Source: Ignavibacteriaceae bacterium (lineage in GTDB: Bacteria; Bacteroidota; Ignavibacteria; Ignavibacteriales; Ignavibacteriaceae). Taken from it: DNA of 7,735 bases. Each line of letters begins with the position of its first letter. The first letter of the stretch is position 1. Where the stretch lies: assembly GCA_025449775.1 (NCBI GenBank), contig JANWIS010000147.1, positions 1 to 7,735 on the forward strand, written 5' to 3'. The notes beneath the pieces were generated by a model. The model saw nothing but the letters and a program-made list of their open reading frames with translations, did no database searches and was not told the DNA's origin. Positions 1 to 6,056 of this stretch are shown here, piece by piece. The translations under genes and the position numbers were made by a program.

Positions 1-492
1 AATTATCCACACAGCAATAATTAAAATCCACGGAAGAAATCCGATAAGAATATTCAGCCATTCACTGGATTGTTTATCAAATGAATAAATAATTCCTTTT
101 TCTTTCCAAAGAGTTTCTTCATCTTTAATGATTGGTTCAGGGATATAGACAGAAATAGCAGTAACATTTGTGGATTTACCATCAATCTTTACTGAAGCCT
201 CTGGTACCACATCCGCTCTGAAGTAATAGTCATTAACATCGGATTTTGTAATTGTTGCTTCCTTTATTTTGGTAGTTTCATTCAGAAGCCGGCGATATTC
301 AGCAAAAGGAATTTCAACATAATTTTCCTGTCCTGTTCTGAATAGCTGCATCACAATGACTGCGGCAACAATTACCGCTCCCCAGCCAAATACCATTCTT
401 ATAACTTTTGACCAATCAAAATTATCATCGGGCCGGTTTGGTCCCTGTCGTTTGGGATTTTTTGGAGGTTGTTTTTCGCTGTTATCTGCCAT
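1..492 (-). CDS. ftsH: ATP-dependent zinc metalloprotease FtsH, N-terminal part (cut by left edge)
   Basis: Membrane-anchored AAA+ protease that degrades misfolded membrane proteins and some regulators; only the first 164 codons are visible. My translation starts MADNSEKQPPKNPK and gives a hydrophilic Pro/Lys-rich head. A first membrane helix follows at about residues 30-50 (VIRMVFGWGAVIVAAVIV), then a periplasmic domain of about 95 residues (YVEIPFAEYRRLL, later IIYSFDKQSSEWLN). A second helix begins near residue 146 (ILIGFLPWILIIAVWI) and runs off the window. This two-helix layout with the VEIPFAEYRRLL segment is the FtsH N-terminus; the AAA and HEXXH domains would lie beyond the edge. There is no clear Shine-Dalgarno site before the ATG. 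The gene sits 36 bases after hpt with no terminator between, so it is probably cotranscribed. The identification rests on topology and gene order, not on catalytic motifs. Confidence 0.9.
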   Translation of the reverse strand, partial: MADNSEKQPPKNPKRQGPNRPDDNFDWSKVIRMVFGWGAVIVAAVIVMQLFRTGQENYVEIPFAEYRRLLNETTKIKEATITKSDVNDYYFRADVVPEASVKIDGKSTNVTAISVYIPEPIIKDEETLWKEKGIIYSFDKQSSEWLNILIGFLPWILIIAVWII

Positions 493-528
493 AAAAAATT
501 TTCTAAAGTTCAAATCCATTTATTAAAA

Positions 529-1086
529 TCATTCTCCTTTATCATTTAATGCATAAATTCCTCTTAAATTCCGATATTTTTGTGCAAAATCCAGACCATA
601 TCCGATGATAAATTTATCAGGAATTTTGAATCCAATATAATCAATTTTAACATCATATTTAAGGCTTCCGGGTTTAACTAACAGAGTTACCACCTTCATA
701 CTTTTCGGATGGCTTTCTTTAAAAAGTTCTTCGATATACTTGAGTGAAAGGCCGGTATCAACTATATCTTCAACAATTAATATATCCCTGTCGGTCACAT
801 CGCAATTAAGTTCTTTAAGAAGCTTTACGTTTCCAGAAGATATTTTTTCATCTCCATAACTTGATAATTTGAAGAAATCAATTTCACAATCGATTGTTAC
901 ATATCTAATCAAGTCGGACATAAAAAGAAATGAGCCGTTTAGTACCCCGATAAATACAGGAATACAATTTTTATAATCCTCGGATATCTGTTCGGCAAGC
1001 TGTTTTACTCTTTGCTGAATTTGTTCTTCGGAGTAAAGGAGAACAAATTCATCTTTACCTGCTTTTATCTTGTCAATATTGTTCAT
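529..1086 (-). CDS. hpt: Hypoxanthine phosphoribosyltransferase
   Basis: Cytosolic purine salvage enzyme that joins hypoxanthine or guanine to PRPP, giving IMP or GMP. At 185 residues it has the usual family length. Visible motifs are GVLNGSFLFMSDL at 47-59 (PRPP/pyrophosphate loop) and the flexible-loop SSYGD at 75-79. The PRPP-binding signature VEDIVDTGLS is at 105-114, with acidic E106 and D107. The C-terminal base and metal-binding stretch is at 155-174 (IPDKFIIGYGLDF), with aromatic F159 and D166. The ATG overlaps the tilS stop as ATGA and lacks a good Shine-Dalgarno site, so translation is probably coupled to tilS. It lies between tilS and ftsH, the same order as in Bacillus (tilS-hprT-ftsH). 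Preference between guanine and hypoxanthine cannot be read from the sequence. Confidence 0.96.
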   Translation of the reverse strand: MNNIDKIKAGKDEFVLLYSEEQIQQRVKQLAEQISEDYKNCIPVFIGVLNGSFLFMSDLIRYVTIDCEIDFFKLSSYGDEKISSGNVKLLKELNCDVTDRDILIVEDIVDTGLSLKYIEELFKESHPKSMKVVTLLVKPGSLKYDVKIDYIGFKIPDKFIIGYGLDFAQKYRNLRGIYALNDKGE

Positions 1087-2459
1087 GAATGACTTACTGT
1101 AAGTCTAAAAATATTTTTTGTGTCATGATTAATTTTAAATCTTTCATCAACTCTTAACCCGATTACCCAAACAATCCTTCCTGAATTTGTCAGTACTAGC
1201 TGTTCTTTCTTTCTGCTTGAAGAAACTTTTACGTCTGAAAGAAAATCAGAAATCTTTTTAGTGCCTTTCATACCAATCGGTTGAAACCTATCTCCGTTTT
1301 TCCAATTCCTGATTGTAAATTTATTTCCTGTGTCATCGCCCGAAATGAATTCCACCAATTTATCCTGACCCAATTTAATGTTTTTTCCTTTTACCTGTTC
1401 AACTGCAATCATTGTTCCATCAAGTTTTAATTTCTGTCCGACTTTAATTGTGTGGTTATATTTCTTTAAACGGTTTTTTGATGCTTTTTTCACAAGCAGA
1501 ACTTCTCTTAGTCTTGAAGCGATAACATTTTGTTTCAAAGTAAGTTCAGCACCGGGTTGAGACGAAATTAAATCAACTAGCGATTTGATATTCACCGAAG
1601 ATAATTCAATTCCAAATTTTTGTTCAATCATCGATTTAAGAAAATGGCTCCATAAATTTTTATCAAGTCCAGATAATCTTTTTAAGTTTACAGTTAATTC
1701 ATTTGAAGAAAATGCGATAGTTTTGTTTTCATATTCACTTAATTTCTTTTCAACAAATAAATTAATTTCCTTAAAGATATTTGCCGTTGTGCTGATCTTT
1801 TCTTCAAGAAGCGGGTTTAACCTTTGTTTAAGCTTTGGAATTATTTCATTCCTTAGAAAGTTTCTCTCATAATCCAGATTAAGATTACTTTCATCGATGC
1901 GGAAATTGATTTTATTAACTTTTAAATATTCACGAATCTCTTCCGAACTGAGACAAAGAATCGGACGAATAATATTTTCTCGTCTGACAGGAATTCCTGT
2001 TAATCCTTTTAAACCTGTCCCTTTAAAAAAATTTAAAAGGATAGTTTCGATGTTATCACTTGCATTGTGAGCAGTTCCAATTTTTGTGAGGTGATTTTTT
2101 TTTACCGCTTTATTTAATTCATTGTATCTTAATTCTCTTCCGGCTTCTTCAACAGATAATTTATTTTTTTTTGCATATGATTTAACATCTTTAACAGAAA
2201 CAATAAATTTAATTTTATTCTCCGAACAAAAGTTTTTACAAAATTTTTCATCCGCTTCTGATTCTTTCCCACGAAGTTTATGATTCAGGTGAAACGCAGA
2301 TAAGTCAGTATTGAACTTTTTTTTGTATTTCAATAAAAAGGAAATAAGAAAAACTGAATCTGCTCCACCGCTGAGTGCAATAAGAATTTTATCTCCTTTG
2401 CTGATCAGATGATTTTCATCTATAAACTTTAATACTTTTTGTTCAACTGTTTTTGTCAT
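1083..2459 (-). CDS. tilS: tRNA(Ile)-lysidine synthetase
   Basis: ATP-dependent N-type PP-loop enzyme that attaches lysine to C34 of the CAU-anticodon tRNA-Ile, converting it to read AUA; normally essential. The 458-residue protein has the PP-loop SGGADS at 30-35, HLNHKLRG at 57-64 and the adenylation motif GTAHNASDNIET at 128-139. The catalytic domain continues through GTGLKGLTGIP (147-157) and a C-terminal TilS domain follows, with WKNGDRFQPIGMKGTKKISD near residues 390-410. The length and both domains fit a complete long-form TilS. The ATG at 2459 has no recognisable Shine-Dalgarno site. It follows greA after a 103-base gap with no convincing promoter or terminator, so readthrough from greA is likely. 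The stop overlaps the hpt start by 4 bases. AUA is used often in these AT-rich genes, consistent with need for this enzyme. Confidence 0.97.
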   Translation of the reverse strand: MTKTVEQKVLKFIDENHLISKGDKILIALSGGADSVFLISFLLKYKKKFNTDLSAFHLNHKLRGKESEADEKFCKNFCSENKIKFIVSVKDVKSYAKKNKLSVEEAGRELRYNELNKAVKKNHLTKIGTAHNASDNIETILLNFFKGTGLKGLTGIPVRRENIIRPILCLSSEEIREYLKVNKINFRIDESNLNLDYERNFLRNEIIPKLKQRLNPLLEEKISTTANIFKEINLFVEKKLSEYENKTIAFSSNELTVNLKRLSGLDKNLWSHFLKSMIEQKFGIELSSVNIKSLVDLISSQPGAELTLKQNVIASRLREVLLVKKASKNRLKKYNHTIKVGQKLKLDGTMIAVEQVKGKNIKLGQDKLVEFISGDDTGNKFTIRNWKNGDRFQPIGMKGTKKISDFLSDVKVSSSRKKEQLVLTNSGRIVWVIGLRVDERFKINHDTKNIFRLTVSHS

Positions 2460-2562
2460 TGGTTTCTGAAAATAAATTTATCTGCCTAAAGTGTTTTGAA
2501 TGATTTAATGGTTTTAACAATCTGAAATTATTTTGATTAAAAATAATAATGAGGTGAAAGAA

Positions 2563-3039
2563 TTAACCGATTGAAATAATTTCGTACTCAAGAATGCCTG
2601 CCGGTGCATTTATTTTCACTTTATCACCAACTTTTGTATTGAGCAATCCTTTGCCAACAGGAGAAGTGATGGAAATTTTTCCAGCCTGAAAATCTGCTTC
2701 TTCGGGAGATACAAGAAGATAATCGAATAGTTTATTGTTCTTCAGGTTTTTAATCTTAACCTTCGAAAGGATATGAACCTTTCCATTCTCAAACTGTGAA
2801 ATATCAATTGTCCTTGCACGTGAAAGAATATCTTCAAGTTTTGCAATTTTTAGTTCAAATAATCCCTGCTCTTCTTTAGCCGCATCATATTCTGCATTTT
2901 CAGAAAGGTCACCATGAGAACGGGCCTCAGCTATTTTTTCAGCCATATTTCTTCTGCCTTCAGTTTTCATTTCCTTCAACTCTTTTTCGATCTCAACAAT
3001 TCTTTCTCGCGTGAGATAAACGAAATTAGCATCTGACAT
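2563..3039 (-). CDS. greA: Transcript cleavage factor GreA
   Basis: Binds the RNA polymerase secondary channel and stimulates cleavage of backtracked RNA so that stalled elongation can resume. I place the start at 3039 (MSDANFVYLT), giving 158 residues, the normal GreA length. An in-frame ATG at 3078 would add 13 residues (MQWQFFLLIQENK), but that segment lies inside the leader hairpin and U-tract, while the 3039 ATG has AGGA seven bases upstream. Residues 1-75 form the antiparallel coiled coil, with the tip signature EARSHGDLSENAEYDAA at 38-54. D44 and E47 match the two acidic tip residues that position Mg2+ in E. coli GreA. The C-terminal FKBP-like domain ends with ITSPVGKGLLNTKVGDKVKI. It is the first gene of the minus-strand cluster and is preceded by a promoter and terminator-like hairpin. 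Confidence 0.95.
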   Translation of the reverse strand: MSDANFVYLTRERIVEIEKELKEMKTEGRRNMAEKIAEARSHGDLSENAEYDAAKEEQGLFELKIAKLEDILSRARTIDISQFENGKVHILSKVKIKNLKNNKLFDYLLVSPEEADFQAGKISITSPVGKGLLNTKVGDKVKINAPAGILEYEIISIG

Positions 3040-3046
3040 TTTATTT

Positions 3047-3050
3047 TCCT
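3047..3050 (-). promoter_or_regulatory. Shine-Dalgarno site of greA that fixes the start
   Basis: On the minus strand the sequence reads CAGGAAAATAAAATG, placing AGGA seven bases before the ATG at 3039. The competing upstream ATG at 3078 has no such site and lies inside the leader hairpin, so this motif decides the start. Confidence 0.7.
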
Positions 3051-3058
3051 GAATTAAT

Positions 3059-3091
3059 AAAAAAAATTGCCACTGCATTCCGGACAGTGGC
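3059..3091 (-). terminator. Terminator-like hairpin in the greA leader (possible attenuator)
   Basis: On the minus strand GCCACTG and CAGTGGC form a perfect 7-bp stem with a 9-base loop (TCCGGAATG), followed by AA and then eight T residues at 3066-3059. That is an intrinsic terminator on the minus strand only, because the plus strand has no T-tract after the stem. It lies between the predicted greA promoter and the greA ATG, so it would stop or pause transcripts of about 30-34 bases before the gene. The alternative is that it ends a short upstream transcript, such as one covering the doubtful ORF at 3123-3221. The structure is seen directly; its regulatory role is inferred. Confidence 0.7.
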
Positions 3092-3095
3092 TACA

Positions 3096-3126
3096 CAAAA
3101 TTAAGTAATTGATTTTATGATGTCAA
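3096..3126 (-). promoter_or_regulatory. greA: Predicted greA promoter
   Basis: On the minus strand a perfect TTGACA (3126-3121) is followed by 17 bases and TAATTTTG (3103-3096). The second element fits the Bacteroidota -7 consensus TAnnTTTG exactly, and TTG to TA is 20 bases, within that group's usual spacing. The predicted start is near A3092, one base before the hairpin. The -10 fits the E. coli consensus poorly (3 of 6), so the Bacteroidota reading is preferred. Confidence 0.65.
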
Positions 3127-3143
3127 GAAGGAATTACTTGATT
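3099..3143. repeat. Imperfect inverted repeat across the greA promoter
   Basis: The arms are AATTAAGTAATT (3099-3110) and AATTACTTGATT (3132-3143). They are complementary at 11 of 12 positions, with a perfect 8-bp core, and separated by 21 bases. The arms flank the TTGACA, and the promoter-proximal arm overlaps the -10 element. The layout suits a dimeric regulator or DNA bending, but the arms are AT-rich and no regulator is visible. It may be chance. Confidence 0.35.
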
Positions 3144-3221
3144 GAAACTATCTTCATAATCTCTATAAATGAAGTCTTTCTGACCTAAATAAATACACTC
3201 AACCACTTTATTCAGGAACAT
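3123..3221 (-). CDS. Doubtful 32-residue ORF upstream of greA
   Basis: A short minus-strand frame starts at ATG 3221 (MFLNKVVECIYLGQKDF) and ends at TGA 3125-3123, inside the greA -35 element. GGAGG stands ten bases before the ATG, a good Shine-Dalgarno core at slightly long spacing. An in-frame TAA lies three codons upstream, so this is not the tail of a longer frame. The protein is mixed hydrophobic and acidic, with no signal peptide or membrane helix and no family I recognise. The hairpin at 3059-3091 could end its transcript. An overlapping 18-codon frame just upstream (MNELPKVFNRRLSFHVPE) could mean both are scraps of a decayed gene. At this length the frame may be random. Confidence 0.22.
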   Translation of the reverse strand: MFLNKVVECIYLGQKDFIYRDYEDSFNQVIPS

Positions 3222-3327
3222 GGAAACTTAGCCTCCGGTTAAAGACTTTAGGTAATTCATTCATCAATATTTTAACTACTTTTAGAAAACAATTTTTAAT
3301 TTGAGACTAATAAAATCATACTTCTGA

Positions 3328-3357
3328 TTGACAAACAACTTTAAGCTTCCTATTTTG
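3328..3357 (+). promoter_or_regulatory. Predicted promoter of the secreted metallopeptidase gene
   Basis: TTGACA (3328-3333), a 17-base spacer and TATTTTG (3351-3357). TATTTT matches 4 of 6 bases of the sigma70 -10, and TATTTTG resembles the Bacteroidota TAnnTTTG element with one base fewer. A start near 3361-3364 would leave an AT-rich leader of about 45 bases. Its architecture mirrors the divergent greA promoter about 200 bases away. Confidence 0.6.
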
Positions 3358-3396
3358 TTCGCGATTAAATATTAAATAATTATTATCATAAAAAAC

Positions 3397-3402
3397 AGGA
3401 GG
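3397..3402 (+). promoter_or_regulatory. Strong Shine-Dalgarno site of the metallopeptidase gene
   Basis: AGGAGG stands four bases before the ATG at 3407. It is the strongest ribosome-binding site among the recognised genes of the window; tilS, hpt and ftsH have none that is obvious. It supports the chosen start, which is followed directly by the signal peptide. Confidence 0.75.
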
Positions 3403-3406
3403 CACA

Positions 3407-5980
3407 ATGAGAAATTTGTTTTCATTCAAAAACTTTTCTCTGCTCTTTACAAGCGTATTTATATTGAATATATCGGTTATAATCCCGCAATCAAATTTGG
3501 GTAATGTTTGGAACGATGTTTCTGAAGTTGAAATTAATTCTTCAGGAACCCGGTACATCATTCCTCAATCATACCGTACACTTGAACTCGATTTACAGGA
3601 TTTGACATCAGCATTAAACCAGGTACCGCACGAAAATTTAGTACGTGTGAAATATTCTGCTTTCAATATAAGTTTACCTATGCCTGATAACAGGTTCGAG
3701 ACTTTCAAAATTGTTGAATCACCAGTAATGGCAGAAGAACTTGAAGCCAAATACCCAAATATTAAAACCTTTGTTGGTCAGGGTGTAACTGATGGAACAT
3801 CCAGAGTAAGATTCGATATTACACCTGCCGGATTTCACGCAATAATATTTACAATTAACGGTACAATTTATATTGATCCTTATTCTCATGGTGAAACCCG
3901 TTATTACATTTCTTATTATAAAAAAGATTACATCCCTACAGATGAACAGTTGAATGCAACCTGTAATCTTTTGGGAGCTGATTCAGAATTCGGCGAACAT
4001 ATCAGGAATTTGGTTGAGGAAAATCCGGATGTTCTGATCGGTCCACAGTTAAGAACTTACAGATTAGCTTGTGCAACAACAGGAGAGTATACAATTTTTC
4101 ATGGTGGAACCGTTGCACTTGGACTTGCTGCAGTTGTAACAGCAGTAAACAGAGTAACAGGTGTTTATGAAGTTGAAATTGGTGTAAGACTTCAACTGAT
4201 TGCCAATAATGATCTGATCATTTATACAAATCCAACAACAGATCCATATACAAATAGTGATGGTTTTGCAATGCTTGCTCAAAACCAGTCCAATCTCGAT
4301 TTAGTTATTGGAAGCTCTAATTACGATGTCGGACATGTCTTTAGTACTGGTGGTGGTGGTGTAGCATATCTTGGTGTTGTTTGCCAGAATGGAAATAAAG
4401 CAAGAGGAGTTACAGGTTTACCTCAGCCTATCGGTGATCCATTTTATATTGATTATGTAGCACACGAAATGGGACATCAGTACGGTGGCAATCATTCATT
4501 CAACGGAAATGCGGGAGCTTGTGGTGGCGGTAATAGAAATGCCGGAACCGCATATGAACCGGGAAGTGGAAGTACAATTATGTCATATGCAGGAATTTGC
4601 GGTAATCAGAATTTACAATCAAACAGTGATGACTATATGCATGTAGTTTCATTTGTGGAGATGGTTAATTATACAAATAATGGAAATGGAAATTCCTGTC
4701 CTGTAATTACTGCAACAGGTAACAGTGAACCATTAGCTACTGTTCCAGCAGGCGGATTTACTATTCCAATAAGCACTCCATTTATGCTTGTTGGATCAGG
4801 AACCGATCCGGATGGTGATCCGTTAACTTATTGCTGGGAAGAATGGGATCTTGGACCTGCAGGTCATCCAAATACTCCATCAGGTAATGCACCGATATTC
4901 AGATCATTTGAAGCTGTCAATGTTCCGTACAGATATTTTCCAAAACTTTCGAACATTCTGAATAACACTCAAACTATCGGAGAAATTTTACCAACTTACA
5001 CACGAACACTAACTTTCAGGTTAATAGTCAGAGATAACAGAGTTGGTGGAGGTGGAGTCGATTATGCACAGATGACTGCAATCAATGTTACAAGTACAGC
5101 CGGACCTTTTATTGTTACTCAACCTAATACTGCTGTTACATGGCAAGGAAACACAACCTATTCCATAACCTGGAATGTAGCTAATACAAGTGTTGCACCT
5201 GTGAATGTTACACAGGTTAATATTCTTCTTTCAACAGATGGTGGAAACACATTCACTACAACTCTAGCATCTAATACAAGCAATGACGGATCCGAAGATA
5301 TTTTCCTTCCAAACATTCCAACAACAACAGCAAGAGTAAAAGTTGAAGCCGTTGGAAATGTTTTCTTCGATCTGTCAAACGCAAACTTTACAATTGAAGA
5401 TTTTGTACCAGTCGAGCTGACAGCCTTTTTCGCAATGAAAGCTGAAGGAGGTTTTATGCTTAAATGGACTACTGCGTCAGAGAGCAATAATTCCGGTTTC
5501 ATCATTGAACGAAGTATTAACGAAATTGATTTTATTGAACTAGGATTTGTAGAAGGAAACGGAACCACAACTGAAATTTCTGATTATGAATATTTTGATG
5601 CTGTTACCGAACGAGGAACGTACTACTATCGTTTAAAACAGATTGATTTTGACGGCTCGTTCAATTATTCAAACTTAGTTGAAGGAACAATTGAAGGACC
5701 GGAAGTATTTATACTTTCACAGAACTATCCGAATCCATTCAACCCATCAACGATGATAAAATTCACAGTGCCGGTTGATTCACGTGTAAAAATAGATCTC
5801 TTCAGCACACTTGGAGAAAAAGTTGGTGAGCTGACAAACAGTGATTACAGCATCGGCAGTCACGAGATAAATTTTGATGCTTCAAATTTATCGAATGGAG
5901 TTTACTATTACATAATTAACGCAAATGGAATTGATGGAACTGTTTTCACATCAACTAAGAAGATGGTATTGATGAAATAA
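3407..5980 (+). CDS. Secreted reprolysin-like zinc metallopeptidase with T9SS type A sorting domain
   Basis: Exported endopeptidase of 857 residues. A signal peptide covers about residues 1-28 (basic MRNLFSFKN, then a hydrophobic core). A propeptide-like region runs to about 215 and includes IYIDPYSHGETRYYISYYKK. The catalytic domain begins near R216. Its zinc motif HEMGHQYGGNH at 353-363 matches HExxHxxGxxH (H353, H357, H363; E354 catalytic), and M392 in STIMSYAGIC is the Met-turn, so this is a metzincin close to family M12B. A DPDGDPLTY motif (467-475) suggests a Ca-binding cadherin-like module. An Ig-like region follows at about 566-664, an FN3-like one at 667-765 and the sorting domain at 770-857 (LSQNYPNPFNPST, ending in KKMVLMK). 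By family knowledge the sorting tail directs outer-membrane translocation, with release or surface anchoring. C186 is the only cysteine before the catalytic domain and could act as a cysteine switch (speculative). The gene is monocistronic, with its own promoter and a downstream hairpin. Substrate unknown. Confidence 0.93.
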   Translation: MRNLFSFKNFSLLFTSVFILNISVIIPQSNLGNVWNDVSEVEINSSGTRYIIPQSYRTLELDLQDLTSALNQVPHENLVRVKYSAFNISLPMPDNRFETFKIVESPVMAEELEAKYPNIKTFVGQGVTDGTSRVRFDITPAGFHAIIFTINGTIYIDPYSHGETRYYISYYKKDYIPTDEQLNATCNLLGADSEFGEHIRNLVEENPDVLIGPQLRTYRLACATTGEYTIFHGGTVALGLAAVVTAVNRVTGVYEVEIGVRLQLIANNDLIIYTNPTTDPYTNSDGFAMLAQNQSNLDLVIGSSNYDVGHVFSTGGGGVAYLGVVCQNGNKARGVTGLPQPIGDPFYIDYVAHEMGHQYGGNHSFNGNAGACGGGNRNAGTAYEPGSGSTIMSYAGICGNQNLQSNSDDYMHVVSFVEMVNYTNNGNGNSCPVITATGNSEPLATVPAGGFTIPISTPFMLVGSGTDPDGDPLTYCWEEWDLGPAGHPNTPSGNAPIFRSFEAVNVPYRYFPKLSNILNNTQTIGEILPTYTRTLTFRLIVRDNRVGGGGVDYAQMTAINVTSTAGPFIVTQPNTAVTWQGNTTYSITWNVANTSVAPVNVTQVNILLSTDGGNTFTTTLASNTSNDGSEDIFLPNIPTTTARVKVEAVGNVFFDLSNANFTIEDFVPVELTAFFAMKAEGGFMLKWTTASESNNSGFIIERSINEIDFIELGFVEGNGTTTEISDYEYFDAVTERGTYYYRLKQIDFDGSFNYSNLVEGTIEGPEVFILSQNYPNPFNPSTMIKFTVPVDSRVKIDLFSTLGEKVGELTNSDYSIGSHEINFDASNLSNGVYYYIINANGIDGTVFTSTKKMVLMK

Positions 5981-5996
5981 GTATTAGGTGTTTTAA

Positions 5997-6028
5997 GAGT
6001 AAGAGGAAGTGTAAGCTTTCTCTTACTC
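5997..6028. terminator. Hairpin between convergent genes, probable terminator
   Basis: GAGTAAGAGGAAG (5997-6009) pairs with CTTTCTCTTACTC (6016-6028) over 13 positions, with one G-U pair in the plus-strand RNA and a 6-base loop. It starts 16 bases after the peptidase stop and lies 28 bases beyond the stop of the converging gene. The downstream tract on the plus strand (ATTCTTATAAATTT) is only moderately T-rich. On the minus strand the wobble becomes an A-C mismatch and the tail is TTAAAACA. It therefore probably serves mainly the peptidase transcript. Confidence 0.6.
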
Positions 6029-6056
6029 ATTCTTATAAATTTAATCTCCAAAAATT

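Noticed and set aside
2527..2547. AT-only hairpin (ATTATTTT / AAAATAAT, 5-base loop) between greA and tilS as a terminator.
   Set aside because: The stem is entirely A/T, so it is weak, and such repeats are common by chance at this composition. No T-tract follows on the minus strand.
3040..3078. N-terminal extension of GreA from ATG 3078 (MQWQFFLLIQENK).
   Set aside because: It would be translated from the terminator-like hairpin and U-tract, lacks a Shine-Dalgarno site, and makes GreA longer than its family; the ATG at 3039 has AGGA at good spacing.
3117..3188. Plus-strand 23-codon ORF (MMSRRNYLIETIF).
   Set aside because: No Shine-Dalgarno site or promoter, it overlaps the greA promoter on the other strand, and its length is within chance.
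3211..3260. Plus-strand AGCCTCCGGTTAAAG resembles the core of the c-di-GMP-I (GEMM) riboswitch.
   Set aside because: The rest does not fit: I find no GGCAAACC-type 5' strand with a GAAA tetraloop, nor the 3' AGCCGGGTTGCCG-type helix. It also lies upstream of the predicted peptidase promoter, so it would not be in that mRNA. A cmsearch with RF01051 would settle it.
3375..3384. AATAATTATT palindrome in the peptidase 5' leader as an operator.
   Set aside because: It is a short pure A/T palindrome in a run of A and T, expected by chance.
3316..3561. Minus-strand 81-codon frame covering the start of the peptidase gene.
   Set aside because: It runs antisense through the signal-peptide region and the promoter of a well-supported gene and has no recognisable family or ribosome-binding site.
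5158..5568. Minus-strand 136-codon frame antisense to the peptidase gene.
   Set aside because: The opposite strand has clear Ig-like and FN3-like coding sequence in a frame with a signal peptide, a zinc site and a sorting domain; this is a shadow frame.
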